Below are positions 1 to 7,442 of a stretch of DNA of 64,000 nucleotides, in pieces; the stretch's first letter is position 1; every line of letters begins with the position of its first letter. The DNA is from Deltaproteobacteria bacterium (GTDB lineage: Bacteria; Myxococcota_A; Polyangia; DRWM01; JAAZOP01). The notes beneath the pieces are model-generated. The model was not told the origin of the DNA. It was given only the letters and a program-made list of their open reading frames with translations, and made no database searches. The position numbers and the translations under genes are program-made. The stretch covers positions 1 to 64,000 of the forward strand of contig JACRCX010000131.1 of NCBI GenBank assembly GCA_016218815.1, in the 5' to 3' direction.

Positions 1-192
1 CCATCCCACACCTCCCGAAGCGAACCTCGACTCGCTCTGGGAGCGCAGGAAACCACCCCACCGTCAACCGCTCCACTTCCTGGCATGCTCGCCCGCAACT
101 CCTTGAGATCACGACGCGGTCAAACCGGTCGGTGTTCTAGCCCCCAGCCCCCATCTTGGGGTACTGTCCGCTCCCACCGAGGAGGTCGAATC
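1..192. other. Left-edge leader, no gene recognised
   Basis: No protein or RNA gene is supported before pepD. The stretch CCCCCAGCCCCCA near 140-153 resembles the C-rich heptad family seen again near 36540 and 61960 but is too short to call. GGAGG at 181-185 is the pepD ribosome binding site. Confidence 0.5.
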
Positions 193-1644
193 ATGGACAT
201 CGCGAACCTGGAGCCCAAGGTCCTGTGGCAGCACTTCGCCGCGCTGTGCCGCATCCCGCGCGGGTCGAAGAACGAGGCGGCGGTCGTGGCGCACGTGGAG
301 GCGGAGGCGAAGAAGCGGGGGTTGGACGTCCGGCGCGACGCCGTCGGCGACCTCGTGATCCGGGTCAAGGCGACGCCCGGCCACGAATCGGCCCCACCGC
401 TCGTGATCCAGGGGCACCTGGACATGGTCTGCGAGAAGAACGCGGACACCACCCACGACTTCGAGAAAGACGGCATTCGCGCAGTCGCGGACGGCGAGTG
501 GGTCCACGCCACCGGGACGACGCTGGGGGCCGACAACGGCATCGGCGTGGCCGCGGGCCTGGCGCTCATGGATGACACGTCGGTCGTGCACCCGCCGCTC
601 GAGTTGCTGCTCACGATCGACGAGGAGACCGGGATGACCGGCGCGCTGTCGATGCCCTCGGACTTCGTCGGCGCACGACGCCTGCTGAACCTGGACTCCG
701 AGGAGGACGGAACGCTGTACGTCGGGTGCGCGGGCGGCGGGAACAGCGAGCTGAAGCTCGCCCTGCGGCGCGACGCCTCGCTCAAGGGCTTCAAGGCCTT
801 CACCGTGCGGGTCACCGGCCTGCGCGGCGGGCACTCGGGCCTGAACATCAACGAGAACCGCGCCAACGCCATCAAGCTGCTCGTGCGCATCCTGCGCGAC
901 GCGGCGGCGAAGATGTCGCTGCGGCTGGGCGCGATCGAGGGCGGCAACAAGCACAACGCGATCCCGCGCGAGGCGAACGCGGTGGTCTACGTCCCGACCC
1001 GCAAGGACGCCGAGTTCCGCAAGCTGGTCCAGGGCTGGGCCAAGGTGCTCAAGGACGAGTTCGCCGGGATCGAGCCCGACCTCCGCGTCGAGCTGGCGGG
1101 ACCGCCGGATGCACGGCCCAAGCCGATCACCGCGGCGGCGGCGGGCCGCGCACTCGACCTGCTCTGCGCGCTTCCCCACGGCGTGCTCGGCATGAGCCAG
1201 GCCATCCCGGGCCTCGTCGAGACGTCGAACAACCTGGCCGTGGTCACGACCGAGGATCGCGCGCTGCGCATCGTCACCAGCAGCCGCTCATCCGTCGCTC
1301 CGACCCTGCAGGCGCTGCTCGCCACGGTCGCCGCGGCCGCGCGGCTGGCCGGCGCCGAAGTCCTGCAGCCCGGCGGCTACCCGGCCTGGAAGCCGAACAT
1401 GGACTCGCACCTGCTCAAGGTCGCCCGGGAGACCTACAGGAAGATGTACGGCGGCGAGGCGAAGGTCACCGCGATCCACGCCGGGCTGGAGACCGGCATC
1501 ATCGGCTCGCGCGTCTCCGGCATGGACATGCTGTCCTTCGGTCCGCAGATCGAAGGTGCGCACTCGCCGACCGAGCGTGTCCATGTCGCCTCCGTCGGGA
1601 AGTTCTACGACTTCCTGAAGGGCGTGCTCCAAGCGCTCGCGTGA
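193..1644 (+). CDS. pepD: Aminoacyl-histidine dipeptidase (M20 family)
   Basis: Cytosolic dinuclear-zinc dipeptidase of the PepD type, which hydrolyses Xaa-His and other dipeptides in peptide recycling. The 483 residues match the family length. Motifs appear in order: GHLDMV (His about 75), TTLGADNGIG (about 110-119), DEETGM (about 144), NLDSEEDG (about 165), LRGGHSG in the inserted lid domain (about 210), and HAGLETG near 430; these are the metal ligands and general base of M20 peptidases. ATG 193 was chosen because GGAGG lies 7 nt upstream; an in-frame ATG at 85 would add 36 unrelated residues. A heptad-type repeat lies between this gene and the next one. Identification is firm; the exact peptide preference is inferred from the family. 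Confidence 0.93.
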   Translation: MDIANLEPKVLWQHFAALCRIPRGSKNEAAVVAHVEAEAKKRGLDVRRDAVGDLVIRVKATPGHESAPPLVIQGHLDMVCEKNADTTHDFEKDGIRAVADGEWVHATGTTLGADNGIGVAAGLALMDDTSVVHPPLELLLTIDEETGMTGALSMPSDFVGARRLLNLDSEEDGTLYVGCAGGGNSELKLALRRDASLKGFKAFTVRVTGLRGGHSGLNINENRANAIKLLVRILRDAAAKMSLRLGAIEGGNKHNAIPREANAVVYVPTRKDAEFRKLVQGWAKVLKDEFAGIEPDLRVELAGPPDARPKPITAAAAGRALDLLCALPHGVLGMSQAIPGLVETSNNLAVVTTEDRALRIVTSSRSSVAPTLQALLATVAAAARLAGAEVLQPGGYPAWKPNMDSHLLKVARETYRKMYGGEAKVTAIHAGLETGIIGSRVSGMDMLSFGPQIEGAHSPTERVHVASVGKFYDFLKGVLQALA

Positions 1645-1680
1645 GGGGGGAGGGCGCGGAGGGGAGGGGAGAGCGCCGAG

Positions 1681-1733
1681 ACCGACTCACCGCTGAGACG
1701 CTGAGTTCGCTGAGGCGAACGCTGAGAAGACGG
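1681..1733 (+). repeat. CTGAGACG heptad-like tandem repeat, copy 1
   Basis: Degenerate tandem units of CGCTGAG(A/G/T) at 8-9 nt spacing, preceded by a G-rich stretch and the lead-in CCGACTCACCGCTGAG. The same lead-in and units recur at 42173-42222 (inside a gene) and, inverted, at 38411-38460. It fills most of the gap between pepD and the TIM-barrel gene. Confidence 0.8.
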
Positions 1734-1755
1734 GACAGGTCAGGGGAGGCGCTCC

Positions 1756-2514
1756 TTGCTCGCCTACGTCGAGTCGTGTCTTCCGGGGGCGATGCGCGAG
1801 GAGCGCGTCGCGCTGGCGCGGCGTCTTGAGCTCGCCCTTGAGATCGCGCACGAGCCCGGATTCGATCCCGCATGGTGGCAACGGCCCGGGATGCCGCCGA
1901 TCGCGAGCCTCCAGGCATTCGGGATGCACGACGCGCACCCGCTCCACGAAGACGCGGAGCGGCGCGCCCAGGCAGTCACCTATCTCGAGCAAGCGCTGCA
2001 GGCCGCCTCGAAGCTCGGCGTCCCGCGCCTGATCGTCGCGTGCGGCTTCGGGAAGTGCGTCGTGGATCGGCCGTTCGACCGCTGCTTCGAGTTCTTCGGG
2101 GCGATGGCCTCCACGGCGCGGGACCTCGGCCTGCGGCTGCTGATCGAGCCGCTGAGTCCGTTGCGGGCGGAGGCGATGAACGATCCGGGCGACATCGAGC
2201 GGTTGCTCGACGCGCTCGACGCCCCCGACGTGTTCGGCACCGTCCTGGACACCGGTCACCTGGTCGATGGCGGGCACGATCCGACGGCTATCCTTCGCCG
2301 GTGGTGCCACCGGGTGGACGAGCTGCAGCTGCGGGGCGCGGGCGGGCGACCGCCTTCACCGGACCTGCCGCTGCGCGAGTGGCTGGGCGCGCTCGCGGCG
2401 CCGCCGGACGTCCTGGCCGTGGAGCACCGCGTGGCGACGACCGCGAGCGAAGTCGAGCGGCTGGTCGATGACCTGCGCGTGCGGCCGTGGAGCGCTGGAG
2501 GAGGGTGGACATGA
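1756..2514 (+). CDS. Sugar phosphate isomerase/epimerase-like TIM-barrel protein
   Basis: A 252-residue protein of the xylose-isomerase-like TIM-barrel superfamily (AP-endonuclease 2 / sugar isomerase-epimerase). Typical strand-end motifs are visible: LGVPRLIVACG, LRLLIEPLS (Glu about 130), then TVLDTGHLVDGG (Asp/His about 164-168) and HRVDELQLRG; in this fold such Glu, Asp and His residues bind a divalent metal. The substrate cannot be named. The start is a TTG at 1756 with GGGGAGG 6 nt upstream. The last four bases (ATGA) overlap the start of the FHA gene, so the two are translationally coupled. Confidence 0.75.
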   Translation: MLAYVESCLPGAMREERVALARRLELALEIAHEPGFDPAWWQRPGMPPIASLQAFGMHDAHPLHEDAERRAQAVTYLEQALQAASKLGVPRLIVACGFGKCVVDRPFDRCFEFFGAMASTARDLGLRLLIEPLSPLRAEAMNDPGDIERLLDALDAPDVFGTVLDTGHLVDGGHDPTAILRRWCHRVDELQLRGAGGRPPSPDLPLREWLGALAAPPDVLAVEHRVATTASEVERLVDDLRVRPWSAGGGWT

Positions 2515-3668
2515 CGGGCAGGGAGGATGGAACGGGGCTGGAGCAGCGCCTCTGCGAGGCGCTGTCCGGCGAGGCACCGTCGTTGCTCGCGCGTTGCAGC
2601 CTCGTCCAGCCAAACGGACTGGAAGCGCACGGTCTGCTGGGGCTCGGCGCGCGCCGCCTGGCGTTCGTGGCCGACGACGTTCTCGCGGGGAAGATCACAC
2701 GGGTATGGGAGCGGGACGCCCTTCGCGATGTGCGCTCGTCCGGCGGCGTGCTCGGATCCGACGTCCGCTTCCGATTCGGCGACGAGGCGGTTGAGCTGCG
2801 GCGCCTCGAGGACGGGCCCTGCGCGACGCTCGTCGCCGCCTTCGCTTCCGCGCCGTCCGGGGCGGCCTCGGACGAGTCCCCGCCGCTCCCCGCCGCGCGC
2901 CCGACACCGCCGCCGGCCGCCCCGACTCCCCCCGCGTCCCTCGCCCCGCCCGCCCCCGTCGCGTTGGCGGAGCTGGAGATCGCCGTGGCGCGGAGCGAGC
3001 CGCCGCTCGATGCGAAGTTGCGGCGCCTGGTCCGGGCCATCGCCTCCGACGTGATGCTCTACGAGGGCAAGCTCGTCAAGGCGTACGGCGGAGGGCCTCT
3101 GCCCGGGAAGTTCGCGGCGACCGTGCGGGAAGGCCACGAGCTGTTCGTTTCCCGAGGCGGGTCCGGCCTCGAGCGGGGGTTCGCGGCCGAGTTCGCCGAC
3201 GTGGCGGCCGCGACGGCGCGGAATCCGGCGATCGATGCCGCAGCGGTGCTGCGGGCGATTCGCGGCTCCACGGCGTCGGCGACCGATCGGACGCCGGCCG
3301 GCGACGCAGCGGCGGGCGAGCTGCGGCTGATCGTGCGCCGGCGCGGGCCGGGGGAATCGGTGTTCCCGCTGCGGGGCGGCGAGCTGACCGTGGGTCGGGC
3401 CCAGGACTGCGACATCTGCCTCCCGGACGTCTCACTCTCGCGCCGCCACGCCCGTCTGGCCCGGGAGGGGGACGGATGGCGGGTCGTGGACCTCGCGAGC
3501 GCCAACGGCACGTTCGTCAACGAGCGGCCCGCGGAGAGCGGCGCGCCGGTGCGCGGGGGCGATCGCCTGCGCTTCGGCTCGGTCGAATGCGAGGTCGCGG
3601 GCGCCGAGGGCGGCGCGGACCCGTCCGCCGGGGCGGCGCCGCGCAAACCGTGGTGGAAGTTCTGGTAG
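2511..3668 (+). CDS. FHA-domain protein
   Basis: A 385-residue cytoplasmic protein with a C-terminal forkhead-associated domain (about 275-365): LTVGRAQDCDI, the core Ser-Arg-His motif in LSRRHARL, and SANGTFVNE; FHA domains bind phosphothreonine peptides, usually products of Ser/Thr kinases, two of which are encoded in this window. Residues 1-110 form a beta-rich segment resembling a bacterial PH-like domain (tentative), followed by a Pro/Ala-rich linker (120-150) and a helical middle part. ATG 2511 overlaps the previous stop as ATGA and follows GGAGGAGGG. An in-frame upstream ATG at 2487 lacks such support. The partner kinase is unknown. Confidence 0.85.
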   Translation: MTGREDGTGLEQRLCEALSGEAPSLLARCSLVQPNGLEAHGLLGLGARRLAFVADDVLAGKITRVWERDALRDVRSSGGVLGSDVRFRFGDEAVELRRLEDGPCATLVAAFASAPSGAASDESPPLPAARPTPPPAAPTPPASLAPPAPVALAELEIAVARSEPPLDAKLRRLVRAIASDVMLYEGKLVKAYGGGPLPGKFAATVREGHELFVSRGGSGLERGFAAEFADVAAATARNPAIDAAAVLRAIRGSTASATDRTPAGDAAAGELRLIVRRRGPGESVFPLRGGELTVGRAQDCDICLPDVSLSRRHARLAREGDGWRVVDLASANGTFVNERPAESGAPVRGGDRLRFGSVECEVAGAEGGADPSAGAAPRKPWWKFW

Positions 3669-3739
3669 GTCGCGAGCCGGCGAGTTGAGCGCCGATCCGG
3701 TTCAGGCGTGGACGCGGCATGCGGCGGGGGCGGGCGGGC

Positions 3740-5029
3740 CTACCTGGCATCGACGCATTCGATGCGCACGATCCACGGGTACGAACGCGACCCTTCGACG
3801 ATCGAGAGGGCGAGGTAGAGGGCGCCGCGCACCTGCGCCACGCTCCAGCCCGGGCCGAGGCCGGCCGCCGGCAGGGGCACGTCAAGGCTCGCGACGGGGG
3901 CCAGATCCCTGCCGTAGTCGTCGATGTGCAACGTGCCGAGGATCGTGTACGCGACCAGCAGCCGGTCGGCAACGGCCCCGGCAATCGGCCTCGTCGGCGG
4001 CGGCGGGTACGCGACGCGGTCCAGGCGCTCCAGCGTGTCGAAGTCGGTCCGCTCCAGGACGAGGGACTCGTCGTTGTACCGGACCAGGACAAGGGCGTCG
4101 CCCACACGCACGGGAAGGACCTGGCTGTCGCCGTCCTCGCCGAGCAGGCGCTCGGGTCCCAGAACGCCGCCCTCGGTCAGCGCGTTGACATAGCCCTCGC
4201 GCACGCCGGGCGGCCCCTCGCGCGGGTAGGTCACGACGTGGGAGGCGCCGTCGGGACGGGCGAGCGCCCCGTGGCCCGAGCCGTAACGGCCCGCGTCGAC
4301 GACGACGGGGTCGTGCAGGAGCGTCCCGTCGGCGGCCAGGTGGGCGAGTTGGAACGAGTTGTCCGTGCGCATCACGAAGGCCAGCCAGAAGAAACCCGAG
4401 CGGGATGGTTGGAAGAGTGATGGGTGCGTCAGGGGAACGGTGAGGCGGTCGCCGGCCGACGCGCCGTCGAAGGTCACGGGGATCAGGGCGCTCCGTTCGT
4501 CGCCCGCGAGGCCGAAGGCGACCAGGAGCCGACCCCCGTCCAGCGCCGGCTCCGCCCAGGTGAACGAGTCGGTGGCGACCGTGACCGGGCCGGTCGTTCG
4601 CCCCAGCGCCGCGTCGAGCCGCTCGTAGAGCACCCGCGTCGGCGACCCGTCGGTGCTCACGTGGACTACCCCGACCCCCTCGTCGGGAAGCGCGACCAGC
4701 CGCGGGGTGACGCTGGAAGTCGTGGCGTCGTCGAGCGCCACCGTGCCGGAGACGCGCAGCGCGTCGCAGAAGGGAGACTCCGCGTCATCGGGGGCCATGT
4801 CGCCGTGGTCGGGGGCGTCGGTCGGCGCCGCGCGGTCGCCGGTCGCCGCATCGTGCGTCGCGAACTCGCGGTACGACAGATAGCAGGCCGGAAGGCAAAG
4901 GACGAAGAGGATCGGTGTCGCGGCACGGCACCGCACGAGGCAGCCGCAGGAACCGCAGGCGTGTCGGGTACCGCACCGACGGCGGACCGGCCCGCACCAC
5001 TCGCCCTTTCGCAGCCGCGGAAGGCGCAT
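3740..5029 (-). CDS. Hypothetical lipoprotein with beta-propeller-like body
   Basis: No family recognised. The 429-residue product has an N-terminal hydrophobic segment ending in a lipobox-like LCLPAC (about residues 43-48), then a low-complexity Asp/Ala stretch and a body of short repeated beta-strands (DGGRLLVAFG, ADRLLVAYTI, VGDALVLVRY type), suggesting a beta-propeller-like surface lipoprotein. ATG 5029 overlaps the preceding stop as TGATG, implying translational coupling, but leaves about 30 residues before the signal sequence; a GTG at 4936 would begin directly before the signal peptide and is a real alternative. It shares its operon with the Cys-rich gene upstream. Function unknown. 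Confidence 0.65.
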   Translation of the reverse strand: MRLPRLRKGEWCGPVRRRCGTRHACGSCGCLVRCRAATPILFVLCLPACYLSYREFATHDAATGDRAAPTDAPDHGDMAPDDAESPFCDALRVSGTVALDDATTSSVTPRLVALPDEGVGVVHVSTDGSPTRVLYERLDAALGRTTGPVTVATDSFTWAEPALDGGRLLVAFGLAGDERSALIPVTFDGASAGDRLTVPLTHPSLFQPSRSGFFWLAFVMRTDNSFQLAHLAADGTLLHDPVVVDAGRYGSGHGALARPDGASHVVTYPREGPPGVREGYVNALTEGGVLGPERLLGEDGDSQVLPVRVGDALVLVRYNDESLVLERTDFDTLERLDRVAYPPPPTRPIAGAVADRLLVAYTILGTLHIDDYGRDLAPVASLDVPLPAAGLGPGWSVAQVRGALYLALSIVEGSRSYPWIVRIECVDAR

Positions 5030-6876
5030 CAGGGACCCGCGCGAGCGCAACGAACGTACAGCGCGTCGGACTTCGGGTCCGCGGACAGCGTACCTTCGTC
5101 GAACCACACTCTCCATGCATTGGGGGCCGACATGGCGAGCGAGGTGGCGGTCCAGAACTTCGCGCGGGGGGTTTCCGGAAACGCCGTGGGATCGATGGCC
5201 CCGAAGGGGCGCCGACTGTCCGCGATGCCCGACAGCTCGCCGGCATTCGGCAGGTACCAATCGGTGTAGCCGGCCCATGCCAAGACCTGGCAGTAGGTCA
5301 ATGCTGCCTGCCAGTCCATCGTCGTCGCACTCCCTGCTGTGCAGGAGCCGCCGCTCCTCCCTGCCGCACATCCTTGCCAGACCACGCCGGTCACCGCGTC
5401 GGCGACGACGGGATTTCCCGGGGCGGCATCCGAACGCAGGAAACGCGCCACTGGTTCCGGCCAGCCCCCGCGTACGCAACGAATGTACCCCCCCGAGTAG
5501 GTCTTCGGGCCGGGGACCACGGAGGCGTTGGATGCGACGAGAGCGTTTCCCGCTAAGCCGGAGCACGTTGAAGACGACCAGAAGGACAGCGCCGGGGTTC
5601 CTGGAAACGCATCGAGGTCGATGGCCGGGGACCAGGCGTCATGGTCGGAGATCGACGCCAGGGCATAATGGTCCGGCAGCCGCCAGTCGGAGTGTCCGCC
5701 CCACTCGCTCAAGTCGCAGTACCGCAAGGCGGAGTACCAGTCGCCCTCCGATGCGAACCCCGAGCATGAGGTGGCGTCACCGCTCATTCCCCAGGCGCAA
5801 CCCTGCCACTCCAGACCCGTGACGGTGTCGAGCACGACCGGTTCGCCGGCGGCCGGTACGCTCCGCCGGTAGCGTTCCGAACGAGCGTGAGCGACGTCCC
5901 ATCCATACTGCGCGTCCTGGCCGCAGAAAGCGACGCTTTCGCAGTCGGTCGATCCGGCCGCGCCGGGGCAGACGATCGTCAAGGTCCCGTCGTAGCAAGT
6001 CCGTTGCCCGGTGTCGGCCGGCGGGAACCCGGGCCCGGGGACGTTGCAGGTGTGGATCCCACAGCCAGGCGACTTGCACTCACCGCTCGAGCAGATGTCG
6101 TAGGACCGATCGGGCGAGGTGATGATCTCGCACGGAACGAAGTCGGACCGACCGGTGCAGTCGGCCACGACGCAGATGCCCCAGTTCTCGTTGCAGACAA
6201 GCCCGGCGTCCGTGCAGTCGGAGCCGGTGATGCACGCCGCACCCAGGCAACCCTCGTCCGTGCCGCCATCGCAGTCGTCGTCGGCCAGGTTGTCGCACGT
6301 TTCCGCGGCAACGGCCTGGCACGCCTGCCAGATACACGTGCTGCCGCAGGAGTGGGTACCTGGTGTGGAACAGGATGTGTTGCACGGCTCGCTTATGCCG
6401 GAGATGCAATCGAAGTCCTCGTCGGTTGCGGTGTCGCAGTCGTCGTCCGCTCCGTTGCACGAGTCCACGATGGCGACCGCGCACTCCGCCCATTCGCAGC
6501 TCGACGTGCAAGCTTGGATCCCGTGGCATGAAGCCACGACGCACGGGCGCGTCTCGCCACGCACGCAGGGGAAGCCATCGTCGGCGGTCCCGTCGCAATC
6601 GTCGTCGCGGGCGTTGCAGGTTTCGGGAACGCACTCGGACGCCTCGCCATCGCCACGAGCGTCTTCGGTCTCCGGAGTCCCTCCGTCCTCCGGCTCGCCG
6701 TCGTCAACGCTGAATTCGGCGTCGTCCGCGTCAGGGCTGCCATCGCCATCAAGGCCGAGGTCGCCCTGCGCCGCGGTGTCAAGGGCGGAGGAACCGACGC
6801 CGCACGCAACAACCATCGGAAGGGCCAGGAGGACCCAAACTCCGGCCAAGGTCCGTTCGTTGGCTGTATGTCTCAT
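5029..6876 (-). CDS. Cys-rich MopE-motif / DUF1566 lipoprotein
   Basis: A 615-residue secreted protein starting with a signal peptide and lipobox-like MVVACG near residue 26. After an Asp/Glu-rich linker come three copies of the putative metal-binding motif C-N-x-x-D-D-D-C-D (CNARDDDCDG, CNGADDDCDT, CDNLADDDCDG; about 85-215), the MopE-type motif common in myxobacteria. Two DUF1566 (Lcl C-terminal-like) domains follow, each with TGLEWQGC or TGVVWQGC, a paired WRLPD or WYLPN motif and a terminal YIRCVRGG or YVRCARAG. ATG 6876 has GAGGGAG about 8 nt upstream. It leads a two-gene minus-strand operon. Role unknown, probably cell-surface; no ligand can be inferred. Confidence 0.8.
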   Translation of the reverse strand: MRHTANERTLAGVWVLLALPMVVACGVGSSALDTAAQGDLGLDGDGSPDADDAEFSVDDGEPEDGGTPETEDARGDGEASECVPETCNARDDDCDGTADDGFPCVRGETRPCVVASCHGIQACTSSCEWAECAVAIVDSCNGADDDCDTATDEDFDCISGISEPCNTSCSTPGTHSCGSTCIWQACQAVAAETCDNLADDDCDGGTDEGCLGAACITGSDCTDAGLVCNENWGICVVADCTGRSDFVPCEIITSPDRSYDICSSGECKSPGCGIHTCNVPGPGFPPADTGQRTCYDGTLTIVCPGAAGSTDCESVAFCGQDAQYGWDVAHARSERYRRSVPAAGEPVVLDTVTGLEWQGCAWGMSGDATSCSGFASEGDWYSALRYCDLSEWGGHSDWRLPDHYALASISDHDAWSPAIDLDAFPGTPALSFWSSSTCSGLAGNALVASNASVVPGPKTYSGGYIRCVRGGWPEPVARFLRSDAAPGNPVVADAVTGVVWQGCAAGRSGGSCTAGSATTMDWQAALTYCQVLAWAGYTDWYLPNAGELSGIADSRRPFGAIDPTAFPETPRAKFWTATSLAMSAPNAWRVWFDEGTLSADPKSDALYVRCARAGP

Positions 6877-7442
6877 GACGCTCTCCCTCGCCGAACCACC
6901 GCACGGAAGGCGAGCCCATCCGACCTCGTCTCGTCTTCGGCCGACTCGCCGGCCGATCCTGCCAGCCTGTCGGGAAGGGTAGCAGCGGGAGCGGTGCCGG
7001 GCAACGACGACGGCCGAGGGGGAGAGCCGAGGTCGGACAGCACGCGGACGCGGATCGTGGGGACTCTGAAGACGATCGAGGCGGGCGTGGTCACGTGGAC
7101 CACCCGCCGTCGCGCTTGCGTAAGAACCGGCTTGCGCCAGGGACCTGCCTCGGCCGCCGGCGACCACCGGGACGGCCGCCGCAACTCCGTCGCGGTCGGC
7201 GCGTCCCGCTCAAGTTGGGTTCGTCGCGGTATGCGCGGAGCGCCGGCCGGCGCCGGGTGCCCGCGAGGCGCGCGCCGCCCGGCGTGAACCCCGGCGGCTG
7301 TCTGACCGGAGGCGAGGCGGCGATTGCGGCGTTGCGGGCCGGCTCCCTGCGCGCGCGCCATGAGCGGGCCGGCGCCGAAACGAGGGAACCAAGCGCGAGC
7401 GCCATGCCCGGGCGCTCGTGGGGGGAGAAGGGGCCTCCCCCC
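6877..7442. other. Intergenic region between nrdJ end and the DUF1566 gene start
   Basis: About 570 nt with no convincing gene on either strand; open frames here are GC-driven and match no family. It should hold the promoter of the minus-strand lipoprotein operon, but no clear -35/-10 pair was seen. Two hairpins sit at its left end, next to the nrdJ stop. Confidence 0.5.
7396..7442 (-). terminator. Tandem hairpins downstream of nrdJ
   Basis: Directly after the nrdJ stop there are two hairpins: GGGGGGAG (7420-7427) with CTCCCCCC (7435-7442), and CGAGCGCC (7396-7403) with GGCGCTCG (7411-7418). There is no U-tract on the minus strand, so intrinsic termination is unproven; they may protect the 3' end instead. 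Confidence 0.35.
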